From: Pseudoscleropodium purum
Lineage: Eukaryota; Streptophyta; Bryopsida; Hypnales; Brachytheciaceae
Direction: 5' to 3'
Assembly (NCBI GenBank): GCA_963969395.1
Contig: OZ017797.1
Coordinates: 40,176,001 to 40,240,000 of the forward strand
Length of the DNA: 64,000 bases
Both the position numbers and the translations under genes were made by a program. Numbering within the stretch: the first letter of the stretch is position 1; each line of letters opens with the position of its first letter. Shown piece by piece: positions 12,990 to 24,496 of the stretch. Under the pieces are notes generated by a model, which was not told the origin of the DNA, did no database searches, and saw nothing but the letters and a program-made list of their open reading frames with translations.

Positions 12990-13433
12990 TTGAGTGTTGT
13001 TCAATTGAAGGAGATGAAGCTCTAGAAGGCAAACAAAGGTCCACATATGGCCTTGGGCACAAAATGACAACCTCACATTCAACAATTAAGTACCTAATGG
13101 TGCTCCTTGAGAATGCCCCCCAAATTCCACTTTTCAATATTTGAAAGGACTCTAAAAACTCAAAGTTTCTAGGACACCAGGAGTGCACACCTTTTGGAGA
13201 AGCTTAATTGGCCTGCAAATTCTCCCAATCTCAATCCAATTGAGAATCTTTGGAAGATTTTGAAAGATGCTGTGCAATATGGTCCAATATGTCCAAAAAA
13301 TTTAGATGAATTGAAGGTAGTTATTGAAAGAGAGTGGAGGTTAATCAATGGTACAAAGCTCCTTCAACTATGTCATTCTATACCCTCTAGGTTACAAGCA
13401 GTGATTGAGGCAAATGGAGGACATACACGTTAG
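12990..13433 (+). pseudogene. Fossil Tc1-type (Tc1/mariner) transposase, C-terminal part
   Basis: The frame ending at the TAG at 13431-13433 encodes WPANSPNLNPIENLW, the signature around the last catalytic acidic residue of Tc1-family DDE transposases; the glutamate in PIENLW is the third catalytic residue, and ILKDAV and the IEREW helix follow as in the family. There is no ATG for this piece, and the same frame upstream has stops, including TAG at 13170, and only weak resemblance to the family around the second aspartate. The DNA-binding domains are missing. It is therefore a decayed 3' remnant of a DNA transposon. Plant mariner-like elements usually carry a different final motif (DD39D type), so a Tc1-type end is unusual. 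The tandem repeats listed at 13429-13980 begin at its stop codon. Confidence 0.8.
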
Positions 13434-13980
13434 TAGATTGTAAATATTTTCTTTTGTATAAATTTTTTGACCTTGAAATTTGGCATGAATGTTTTATCAT
13501 AAAGAGCATGTTGTGCCAAAAATTTCATGGTAAATAAGCAATTTTTCAGTCCTTAGGAGGGTGTCAAAGTTGAAGTAGTGAAACGGTTTTCACAATTGTT
13601 TCTCAAAACGACACATGTTGGTAGATTGTTAATATCTTTTTTTTTATTAATCTTTTGGTCTTGAAATTTTTATCATATGTTATTAACATAAAGAGTTTTT
13701 TTTTCCAAGAATTTCATGGCAAAAAAAAATAATTCAATCTTTGGGAGGCTGTCAAAGTTAGCAGCAGTGAAAAAATTTCTACAGCTACCAATGTTGGTAG
13801 ATTTTGAATAACTTTTTTTTGGTGAATCTTTTGGCCTTGAAATTTGTCATACATATAATTAACTTAAAGATAATTCTTTAATAAACATTTTTGTGGTAAA
13901 ATAACAATTTTTGAGCTCTCAAGAGGCTTTCAAAGTTGGCACTACTGAAATTTTTCTCACTACAAATTCGAAAACGATAT
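13429..13980 (+). repeat. Three tandem copies of a ~180-bp unit, starting at the transposase stop codon
   Basis: Units begin with GTTRGTAGATT at 13429, 13617 and 13793 and share, in order, a GACCTTGAAATTT-like word, a TCATAAAGA-like word, an ATTTCATGGTAAA-like word, an AGGAGGGTGTCAAAGTTG-like word and a block ending GTGAAA. Lengths are about 188, 176 and 188 bp. Units differ by many substitutions, so the duplication is old. They occupy what would be the 3' untranslated or terminal region of the Tc1-type element. Confidence 0.8.
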
Positions 13981-16900
13981 TTTGATTGATACCCCACTGT
14001 GCATGTTGTGATCATTTTATGGTTTCAATGTATACCTCCTGAACATTTTTGTTGCTTCTTTTTGTACATGAGCTGTCACCTACGTATAGCTGATCAGAAA
14101 TTTAGCAATCTATGCCGTAAAAATGGAATGCTGATTGGAAATGGATTGACTCTTTTTGTTGGAGGTACCTTTTCCTAAAAATAATATTTTTATAATATCA
14201 GCAATTGAAAATGATGAATTTGAAAGAAAAAATTAGACTTTTTGGACACGACATGTAATTTCTATGAAATTTTAAAGTATAAGTTCTTTAAACTATTGAA
14301 ACCGTCATATAGGTGGATTTGTAACCAAAATCTAACAAAATCTGCAATCAACCAATCATAGTTAAACATAGGGGCGGTTTAATGACTTTTTTCAATGACA
14401 CTTTAATAGAAGTTTAAGGACAATGAATGGGTACATGGATGGAAATGGGTGTTTTCACCTTATAGCACTATAGTTCCACCTTCGTTGATTTGTGCAATTA
14501 GTGAGAGTGCAATATTTGTGTCATGGAAAATAAATAAATTTTAAAATTTATTTATTTGTCTATAGAACTACGAAATACAATGATACTTCAATATGCACTA
14601 ATTTCAAACAATGTGATTTTGTCAAATTAGTGTCCTATGCAATGATAGGAGAAATTAGTGGATAGGAAGTTATAATGAAACTTTGATTTGAAGTTATTTT
14701 AAGTACACCTAAAGCTAATCTTCAAAATTGTGTGGCATTGTGGGTATGCAAGAGAAATGATGTAAAAATTGCAAGTGGTGGTGTAAAATTTGGAGGCACA
14801 ATTAATTACAAGTAGGTGTTTAAATGATCAAGCCTATAGAATGCTATAATTAAAACCTAAGTGGATACTCTCCAAGAGGGCGAGATATGCATAGTGTCAA
14901 AATTGACCAAGCATGTTCTACATTGATTTTTTTTTTCAAAAGCCATACTTTTACAAAGCCATCACTTCTATAGTAAGATAAATGAACTAAATACAATCCC
15001 CCACTACCTTATTATTGTCCTCTTCTTTTCTTTTTTGCTATACTTATCAATTTGGATAATTTGTTTGTTATTTTTCAATCAAATGTAGAAGTGGCATTCC
15101 ACAAGGAGATTGTTTTAAATTTGGTAACTTTTCAACAATAAAAAGGCTACATATAATTGTTAACTTTTGGTTTGGAAGCTCATTTAGGATATTTCAACTT
15201 TCAAATTGTAGTCATTTTGAGTGATTTTTTTAGAGTTAGAAATAATATCTACTACTGATTATATAAACAATAACAAACTTTGGAAGTACGTGTTTGCAAA
15301 ACAAATTAAAACAACCTTGAAAAATGACTTTGGAAAATAAGGGGTTATATTTTAAAATGAAAATATAAAACATCTTTTTTGAAGGTTTTAAAATGTCCTT
15401 GTTATTATGATAACATGTCATAGTTCAATTAAACACAAAAACGAATTCCTTGAAATGATTAGTTTCAACATTATACTATCAATTTTAGCACATGTTTCAA
15501 TTCAAGGGAAACTCAAAGGGCACTAGGACATTCTAATTGAAAATCCTAATGACTTTATTATGTGAGACTCGAGGTGAGACTACACCATTCTAAACTGGGC
15601 ATTTTCATCCCACAAGCTGGTATAGAAATGAGTTTTATAGAGAATGCAATAGGGTGTTTGCACACTATGGTGTACTAATTGTTTTGTCATAGTGCATTAC
15701 TATGCACTATTTTTAGAACTTTGAAAATTCATACTATTAAATGCATGTTGAATTTGGGATAGAATCAAGTTTATAATTAGTGGGACCTTTTCATAGTACT
15801 TAATTGCATTGCTAAAATCAATGAAAAATCTCTATGTAGATTAGATGAGGAAATTTACACTAAAAAAATACATTGTCATAGTGCACAGTGCTCATTGGAT
15901 TTTTAAATCTCATTAATAATAGTTGAAACCATGTTCAATTTTTTATATTGAATTTTACTTTCATAAGGATTGTAATTTTATTTTTAGTGCTATTTTTAGG
16001 ATTTTTACATTTTTACATTTTGTTATCTTGAGGATGCTCCATGAAATAAAAAATTGGAAGGCTCTTCAAATAAAAGTGTTTAAATAATGGCTTGCCTTTA
16101 GACATACTAGGGATAGCAATGGAAAGAGACAACAAATACAACTTAAGTTAGCAATACCTAATTGTAATCTTTTTCTAATACCGTTCCCCCACAAATTTTT
16201 GGCTAAAATGTGCACCTACTATTCATGAGAGTTTAGTGTTGATTTATCCCCTAAGATCCTTAAGCTCTTGTAGAGTTTTTCCAAAACTTAGATAGGCTCT
16301 TTTGAAGTGGATTTTGATTAGTATTTTTTGAAACTTTTTGTGAAGTTGAAGGCTTCTAGTAGGTGCTCAAAATTTCAAAAAAAACATTCAAATTGGAGAG
16401 CAGGAAAATAAGTTGTACTATTTAAAAATCCATGGATAGCTTGGGGTAGCTAATCCTAGAGTTTATTCAATGCAACAAAATTGTGTATATAGGTTTGAAT
16501 CTTAGGTTGCAAATCAAAAAAATAAAGAATTGCTAGATAGGCAAAGAACTCACTTCTCGCCATGAAGATGAGAAGGCAGTCTCTAGGAACTAAAGAATGT
16601 TGTGAGAACTTGATTTGGAGTCTTTGGGTGAAAGAAGGTGGGGGCTTGATTTATGGGGCTTAGATTGGGGGGCAATAGTCTAGTCTAGGGACTACAACCA
16701 AATTATAGCCCCTTCTTAGGTTTTGTCTGTGATTTACCCACTTAGAAAAAATGATGCAACCATCTATTTATTCAATGACAAGTTTCAAGAAATCAAATCA
16801 CAAAGTCTTTGTCAATTTGTCACATTGCTAAATCAAATAATGAAATATAAGAGAGAAGTGATAAATATAATAGAATGAAGTATGTGCAACAACTAAAATC

Positions 16901-17469
16901 CAAAGCTTTCTTGATTACATGATAACACAGTGTAATATCGTATTTTCATGTTTGAATTTGAGGTTGTCAATATACAAATTGTAAAGCTCAAAGATGATAG
17001 TCATTAGTTCCTTCCTTTTTAATCCTTTATAAGGACAAATCTCTTCTAAACTACTTAAATTTTGTACAAATTGAAATCTACTACACCTATTTGTATCTAC
17101 AAATCTATAATTGTGAAAATCCTTGAGAAAATCTTTGAGAAATCAACACTACAAGCTTTATAGAATTGTAGGTGCCATTGAAGAGTGAATTCACTACTAG
17201 AAAATGGATTCCAAATTAAAAGAAAATCAACACATTTCTATTGATTTGGATACTACAAAGACTATTTTCACATTTTTTGTTTATGGTGACATTTTTTTTG
17301 TTGATTTGGGTAGTGTAGTGATGAAATCAACAAATTTTTGTTGAAATTTTTTGGAACCTTTTGAAATATTTTAGAATATTTTAGAATCTCTTAAAATCTC
17401 TTAAAATCTTCATTGTACAATATAGTTTTCTTTTAAATTACGTATTCACAATTCGGTGTACATTAAAGT
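13981..17469. other. AT-rich DNA, nothing assigned
   Basis: About 3.5 kb without a supported gene. A TTATCCCCTAAGATCC word near 16238 is weakly like the TTAA-MITE terminus. I see no other structure I can defend. Confidence 0.4.
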
Positions 17470-17489
17470 CAGCAAACTCAGGAGATTAT

Positions 17490-17640
17490 TTGCATATAAT
17501 AAGTGAACTTGTTTCAAAAAAATTTCAACTAAAAAAAGTTGTGAAATTGAACCAACTTTCATCTTTAACAATTTGTTTGAGATTTAAATTCTTCAATCAA
17601 AATTTATGGACAAAATTCAAAGAAGTGATGGAATTCTTTT
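17490..17640 (+). mobile_element. Partial arm of the foldback MITE at 17671
   Basis: The ATTTATGGACAAAATTCAAA block and the preceding AAAAGTTGTGAAATTGA-like block parallel the arm at 17690-17812. It looks like a single-arm relic of the same family. Confidence 0.45.
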
Positions 17641-17670
17641 TTTTTTTTATAAATTTAGCAATCTTTAGAG

Positions 17671-17996
17671 GCCGTTTTGGCATAGTAGAAGAATTTTTTG
17701 GAAAAAATTTTGAATTGAAAAGAAGTTGAAAATTCAAAAAAGCTTTAATTTCTAATAATCTATTTGAAGTTTTGATTCACCAATCGAAAGTTATGGACAA
17801 AATTCAGAGAGGATGTTCAAAAATTTCAAAATTGTCAAAAGCAATGATTTCCAACCTCTTTCTGAACTTTGTCCAAAAATTTTGAGTAAAATCTTCAAAC
17901 CTCAAATAAAATTTTGAAGATGAATGCTTGTTTAAATCACTAACTTTTTCTAGTTCAAAATGTTTTCACAAAAGGTCTTCTACTATGCCAAAACAA
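17671..17996. mobile_element. Foldback MITE with ~142-bp inverted arms
   Basis: The left arm 17671-17812 (key word GTTTTGGCATAGTAGAAGA) pairs with the right arm 17855-17996 (TCTTCTACTATGCCAAAAC) along nearly its whole length with mismatches; about 42 bp separates them. A third related arm lies at 18870-19015 (TTTGGACATAGTAGACTAAA). There is no coding capacity. A transcript through it would form a long hairpin, a possible small-RNA source. Confidence 0.75.
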
Positions 17997-18154
17997 CTTT
18001 CAAAGTTTATTGAGTTTACAAAAAATTAATTCCTAACACCTATCTCCATTTTGTTTCTAACTTTTGGTTGGAGAATTAATATTTTTAAGGAATTTTTATA
18101 ATTTATAGTTCAAAGTTCTTTAAAATTTAGTTATAGAATTTACAAATGTCAATT

Positions 18155-18640
18155 CCAATCATGATCAATTTATAATGTTGTAATAAACAATGTAGATCCA
18201 ATGTTATTATTATTTTTTTAACAATATTTAGAATTGAATTCCAAAAAGAATATCAAAGTTTAGATTAAAGTACAAATTCCACAACTACCAATAAATTAAA
18301 AATCTTCATAATTTTCATCTCATTAATCAAAATGGAATACTTCAAAGATTTTCAAATAAAAAAATTTAGAAAATCAAATTAAAATGTTTATTTTTATAAA
18401 TAGTGATATTTTAAGAATTTTTTTGAGATTCCCAAGTTCTCCAAAGATTAATGACAATTACATATGATTTAGTAACTTTTCAATCATGTGATCAAAAGTT
18501 ATAAAAGTTGTGCTTGAAAGATACTCTTTGGGCACATGTTGTGAAAATTTTAAAGCAAAAAAATTAAAATTTTGTTCAAAATGAGCTACCCAAAATCTTT
18601 ATATTGCCAAAAAATATCGTTTGGACATTTAAAGGTCAAT
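18155..18640 (-). mobile_element. TTAA-MITE family copy, inverted and end-decayed
   Basis: It contains the inverse complements of the family blocks, including one for ATTAATGAGGTGAAA (about 18320) and one for ACATGTGCCCAAAGAGTA (about 18520-18540). The ends have decayed and no TTAA pair could be set. Confidence 0.55.
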
Positions 18641-18869
18641 TTTTCAATTCACAAATGATTAGGTTTTATCTTTTAAGCAATTTATCCCAAAATGCATATG
18701 TCAATCCTAGAACTTGCAACTTTCCATTACATGTTCAAGAAATATGTTGGAAATATATACTAAAAATTTCAATTTTTTTTTCATATTCATGCTTTAAGGA
18801 AATAACAAATAAATAAATAAAATTTAATAGCTTAACCAATTACAAATCGGTGCTTTTAAAAGTTAGCAA

Positions 18870-19015
18870 GCTTTGGTGTCAGTTTGGACATAGTAGACTA
18901 AACTTTTTCACAAAACTGTGAATTAAGCAAAGTTGGGAAATGAAATTAACTTTTTTGTTTAAGAATCCGTTTAGAATTTAGAGCCCCTATTCAAAAGTTA
19001 TGAACAAAATTTACA
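18870..19015 (+). mobile_element. Foldback-family arm remnant
   Basis: It follows the arm at 17671-17812 in order: TTGGACATAGTAGA, GTGAATTAAGCAAAGTTG, a TCCGTTTAGAATTTAGA-like word and AAAGTTATGAACAAAATT. The opposite arm is not apparent here. Confidence 0.5.
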
Positions 19016-19169
19016 TAGGGGTTGAAATGGCCATGTTTCTTTAACATTTTTAAGCATCCTCTTTTGAATTTTGAAAGACTTTTCAGGGGAAAAAAATTAG
19101 AATTTATTTTTTTAGTGATTCTTTTTTGTGCTGCCTACTAAATTCAATTTTAAGCTTTTTGTGATGTAA

Positions 19170-19337
19170 CTTTTGTTCCTACTCACCAATTGAAATAAAA
19201 TTATATTCCCACAAAGCTAATCAATTTTTCTATGTTGTAAGAATGTTTCAAAAAAATTCACCAAAAAATTGAGGTCATAGGAATCTGCCCAAAATCTAAT
19301 TTGTCCCCCAAGGGGACCCTTGGATTTTAGAGGTTAA
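19170..19337 (-). mobile_element. Terminus of a TTAA-family element abutting the next copy
   Basis: Words AAGCTAATCAATTTTTCTAT, CTGCCCAAAATC and TTTGTCCCCCAA, then TTTTAGAGGTTAA, repeat the right end of the intact element at 58290-58416. The TTAA at 19334-19337 is shared with the start of copy 3, so two family ends meet at one TTAA. Confidence 0.6.
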
Positions 19338-20005
19338 TCCCTAATGAACCAAATAGTGTTTTTTTGCGTTGTAAATATTTTGGGTAACTCACTATGAATA
19401 GAAATTTCATTTTTTCTTTTAAAATTTCACAAAATATGTGATCAAAGAGTAGCTTTAAACATTAAATCCCAACAATTTTCATAACTTTTAGTTACATAGT
19501 TAAGAAGTTATTGCAAGATATGTAGTTTTCATGCCATAGTGGGTATCTCAAAAAATTTCTTGAAAATTATTTTCTTCAAAAATAAAAATTTGAAATTATT
19601 TTTTTGATTTGTATATATGTCGAAAGCTTTGAATCATTCTATTTGGATTAATGAGGTGAAAGTTAAGAGGAGTTTTAATTTGTGGGCAATTGTAGATTCT
19701 TCACTCTAAAATAAACTTTGAAGTCTTTTATTTAATTGAATTTTTAATATTTTTGGAAAAAAATAATAATACAATGAAGATTGTTTATTACAACATTACA
19801 ACTATTGGGATTGTCATTTTTCAATTCTATGATAAAGTTCTTCACCACTTAGTATTTTAAATCATTTCCTACTTCTTTCTACTTAGTATACTTTTTTAAT
19901 CTGTTGTAGAATTTCAAATGATCTAAAAATTTTGAAACATGTAGCCAACTTGCGATGAAGAATGAAATTAAAGAGGCACAACCATTTTAGAGATTTTTTC
20001 ATATA
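19334..20005 (+). mobile_element. TTAA-MITE family copy 3, truncated on the right
   Basis: It starts TTAATCCCTAATGAACC and then matches copies 1 and 2 (the AAAGAGTAGCTTTAAA block, GTTATTGCAAGATATG, TTTGGATTAATGAGGTGAAA). Similarity ends near 20005, before the family's right terminus, so it is truncated or interrupted. Confidence 0.65.
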
Positions 20006-21610
20006 TAAATTTTTTTTTATTCAAAATAGGAATTTTAGGGATTTTTTCATGGGATTTTTGTCAATATTTTCAAATTGCAACCGGTGTTTTTACATTGATA
20101 TCTATGTGAGTATTTTTCTATTATTAATTTTCTTTTCTCAAATAATTGTGATGCTATATATAGGTAATAAAACTCCTAAATGTGTACATGCCATGTGCTT
20201 TGAGGATGTTGCTCATTGCTCATCAAGGTAAACCCACTTTTTAAAGACCCTAGAAGCCCTTACTCACACAGAAGATGATCAGAGTGATCGGACCTCTCAC
20301 TTGTCCTCCCTAAATCATTCTAGATTTCATGAAAAAAAAACCAAAAACTATTCTTGATTGATTTATCATTTACACCTCACCTAGCTAATTTGGGGCCTTT
20401 GATTATAAATATGAATTCAAAGTTTTTAAATTTTATTATAGATGGTAAATAAAAAATTACAGAATTTTTTCCACAAATGAAATTGGAGATAAACAAAGAA
20501 GTCAATTTACCCTAGCAAATTTTGACTCTTGGAAATTTCGAATTTACATTTGCAATCAAATGCATCTAATTAGCTAGAAGAGGCATAAATAATAAATTAA
20601 TCAAACACAAAATAGAGGGCCTTTTTTTGTATAGGCATCCTTAAAATGACTAAAGGAGGACAAGCAAAGGGTCAGTACATCTCATTTCCATCAATCCGCT
20701 AATCTTACAAGGAGCATGGTTTCTTACAACAACCACCTTCTTTGGAGATCCGAGGGGGTAATCTAAATACCCATCTTTGATACATCTAGAGGTGCCTTAA
20801 ATTATAACAAAATCCTAACATCCAGCAAAGTACTTTTATAATTTTGTGTAATTCTAAAGCAACTCTTCAACTTCTTATTTGGTTGTACAATGTTGCTAAA
20901 GTTACAATAAATTTCAAAATGTTTCTTACATTTGAATAAAAAATTAAAGTGAATTGTGGAATTAAAGATTTGAAATAAAATTTGCCTAATAAGCAACCTA
21001 TATACATAAATTCATTTATCAAACTTTAAAACAATTTTTTATTTCTTCATAATTTAGGAAATATTTTTAGTAATAAGAAACTTTTCATACAAGTAAATTT
21101 TTTCAAGATCTTTTAATATTGCTTTGTTGATGGAGAACAGTTAAACAAAACTACAAGTTTGCATTGTACTCAAAAGTTGTAACATTTAGCATATGTTCAA
21201 GAATACCATCTGATTTATTCTACAATTAGTTTTAAGAAAGTATTGTATGGAGCTTGTAGAAGCATTAGACTCAATCTTGTATATCCTGAACTAATAAATT
21301 GACTCATTTTTCTTTTCCAAAAAAGACAATTACATATATAAAATACATTTCAATTATTTTGATTTTTAAAAATTAAATATTTAGAAGTAAACTTGAGGTC
21401 TTCACACGAATTCTAAATATTTTGTAGAATCAATTCAAATGACATAAAGTTAGTACATATGCTATAAAACATAGCAAAGTCAAGTTCAAGAAATCTATGC
21501 TTCATTTTAACGTTTTCATATTGATTTGATCATTTGACGTCAAAATACATATTCGAAATAGAAGATTCCATGATTAAGGTTAAAGAACTAAACCTTTAAT
21601 TTTGATCAAC
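20006..21610. other. AT-rich DNA with one dispersed-repeat patch
   Basis: No gene is supported. The patch at about 20285-20340 pairs with 5280-5400. The minus ORF at 20802-20996 is low-complexity and taken as chance. Confidence 0.45.
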
Positions 21611-22162
21611 CTCATTTTAATTTTTATAACTCCATAGTTCATGTTTCATATTTTTAAGAGTGGGATGAGATCAAATCATGTTCCATTTTTATGTAAAAAT
21701 CACTCCTGATTCACATCCTATACTTTTTTTGGAGGGGAGGCGGGGTACAAATGAGACCCCATTTTTGTATACAAGTTACCCATGGTTCCCATTCCATATT
21801 TTTTGGGTATATATTCACAAATTACTTCCCATTTATATATACAAATCATTCCCGGTTCTCATTCAATATTTTTTTAAGTGTGTTTACAAATCAATCCCTA
21901 TTTTTATATAAAAGTCACTCCCGGTTCACATTCAATATTTTTTAGAGATGTGTTTACAAATCACTTCTCGTTTTTATATACAAATCATTCTCAATTTGCA
22001 TTCTAAAAATTTTAAGAACAAGTTTACAAATCATTCTCCATTCTTATGTTCAAGTCACTCTCGGTTTACATTTCATATTTTTTGTGGGTGTGTTCAGAAA
22101 TGATTCTTTATTTTTATATACAAGTCACTTCCAAATCACATTTCATAATTTTTGTGGGCATG
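21611..22162. repeat. ~71-bp minisatellite, block 1 (about 8 units)
   Basis: Units contain, in order, CATTTTTATGTACAAGTCAC, a CGGTTCACATTCCATA-like word, TTTTTTGG and a GTGTTCACAAATCACTCC-like word. Units are diverged from one another. The block stops exactly at the left TSD (GCATG, 22158-22162) of the solo LTR and resumes after it. Confidence 0.9.
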
Positions 22163-24491
22163 TGTAGTTAGGTTTTTGGAATCCCTATTCCAAATGCTAC
22201 CAAGTTCGAACACCAGGGAATGATCTATGTAAGGTTAGTGTAGTGTGTTCAAATGTCACTTTGTACTTAAGTTTTGAAGATAGAATAAAAATTCCTTTTT
22301 ATTCCCACTAAATAGCCCAAGAAACACTCAACAGTACATTATAAAATAAAAGACTCAGCATGCATGTCCCTGTCCTGTCTAGTGTACTACTGGCTCGTAA
22401 CAATAGTTCTGGGACAATAGTTCAATGTGGACTGACTTGTGTATGAATGCAGTGCAGGACTTAGACTTTAGTACAACCCACTATAGTACTTTGAAAATAG
22501 TACAAATATATGTATTCAATATTTCAAAACAAAATAAAATTAAGGGTTTAGAAAGGCTTACAATAAGTCACCCCAAGGCTCTAGGACAATATGGCCAATA
22601 TCAAAGGTTAGTACGACCTACAACCCCCAAATCACAATAAGTCAAACAAGATATTTACTGTTTTACTAATAACTCACTAGTAACCTCACCCTTACTCCAC
22701 CAATGAACCTGAACACTCTCTTCCTTTAATGTTATCTCTTTTATTGGACAATATGTCTACCATGCATGAGAAGTCTCTTTCCTTTCTAACCTTCTTTTTA
22801 AAACACTTAAACAAGTCTCTATTACTCCCACCTATAATCTAGACTTATAACCAAATCCTAAGTTACCCTAATCTAAACCCTAAGACTCTAAACCTTACTA
22901 GGAAGACAATATGGTCTTTTGATTATTCAATTATAACTTAATTATTTAAAAGATTAAAATAAGTTTTCTAAATTCCAATTCTTTAAATTACCAAAATTTA
23001 AGTTAAGTTTTAAATGTAAATTCAATTTCTTAAATTGAAACTTAAATCATTTACAAACGACAATAGGTTCCTTTTTAAATTTATATCAATTGGGTATTTT
23101 TGAAAATTAATAACTTTTTACTGTAGATTTTGATTACTGTAATTTCAAAACCAATAGATAAAATATTCTATAATCTATGATAAATAATCAAAACTTAACT
23201 AGATATTTTGTAATATGAATTTAAAGTATAAGGGCAAATATCCTCAATTTATCACTGAATCCCTAATTGTGTAACAATGACTTTTAACTGTAAGAATTGG
23301 TCATATTTGGAAATTGATAACTTGTAATGAACCCAATAATTTCAATAATTTTAAGTTCCAGAAGCCCATATATTCTATATTTTATTATATAAAATCAAAT
23401 TTTAATAAATTGAATTATTATAAAAATTCAATATGCGAACTAAAACTCCTAAATTTACAACTAAATCTCTAACTTAAACTTGAAACAAGAGGTCATTAGC
23501 TGTAAAAATTGGGCAAATTCAGAAATCAATTCCTTTGACACATGATGTACAAAATCAGTAAACTAAAGTCCATTAAGAACCTTATTCTATAATGTGTCAC
23601 CAGATTTCAATAACTAATCAAAAAAAAAAAAAATTTATATTAATAACTTCAAATCATGGAGATCAAAATCTTAAAGTACACAGCACCCAACATCTTTCAA
23701 TTATGTGACAATAAGTCCTCTGGCTGTAAAACTTAGTCAGATATTAAAATGCATAACTTTTACATACAATGACCAAATTCAGTATTCTAAACACGATTAG
23801 AGAATCTTTACTATAATGAATCACCAAACATCATAATTTAATTAAATAAACAGAAATAATAATTTTAAAAACACGAGATGAAATGCCTGATTTGTGCACC
23901 CTCTCAGCACTTTCAATTACACCAGCAAAATAGCAGCATTGAAACAGCACATCAACAATTGATCACACCGCACTCTTGACAAATTCAGCACAATTCGAGA
24001 GCAAACAACAATTTTTTATTTTATTTTTTTATTAAGCATTAAGATTTATAGCACAATTTCAGCGCACCAAGAAACACACAGCACAGAAGAACGAACAAAA
24101 ACGCAAGAGAGAAGAAATTGCAAGAAACAACAAAAATATAGGTTGAATTCGGGGGTGATCAGAAAAGCTGTGAAAGGCTTCGCGGCCGGTGCGACTTCTC
24201 TGTGCACCTCTTGAAACCCTAGGTTCCTTGTCTTTTCCGTTTCCTTGTCTTTTTCCTTTTTCTTTAATTTTTATCTTTTTCTTTCTAGAATTTTTACTTT
24301 AACTTTTTCTTTGCCTTTTTGCTCTTTTCTAGTAATTTGTAGCTACTTACTAAAATATCTTTGTACTTTTTGGAACTTTTAATGTACTTTGGACTACTTT
24401 AACACTAAATACTCAATATATATATAAATAATATAGGAAATGTCATAGAAAATCGAAAAAGTTCTATAAAAAGTTGAAAAGCTAGACTATA
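22163..24491 (-). mobile_element. Solo LTR, family A, inserted in the minisatellite
   Basis: A 2,329-bp LTR flanked by identical 5-bp duplications GCATG at 22158-22162 and 24492-24496. Plus-strand ends are TGTAG and CTATA, that is TGTAG/CTACA with one transition, fitting retroviral-type TG..CA ends. Words such as GTCTAGTGTACTACTGGCTC, GACAATAGTTCAATGTGGAC and ATGCAGTGCAGGACTTA occur in inverse complement in the LTR at 30442-32745, which fixes this copy as the opposite orientation. No internal domain remains, so it formed by LTR-LTR recombination. Part of its 5' end also resembles the LTR at 40280 (AATGATC, TAGTGTAGTGTG and similar), suggesting related lineages. Confidence 0.88.
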
Positions 24492-24496
24492 GCATG

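Noticed and set aside
13429..13980. CRISPR-like or satellite array
   Set aside because: Only three long diverged units with no short identical repeat/spacer pattern, in a eukaryotic context; a transposon-linked tandem duplication is simpler.
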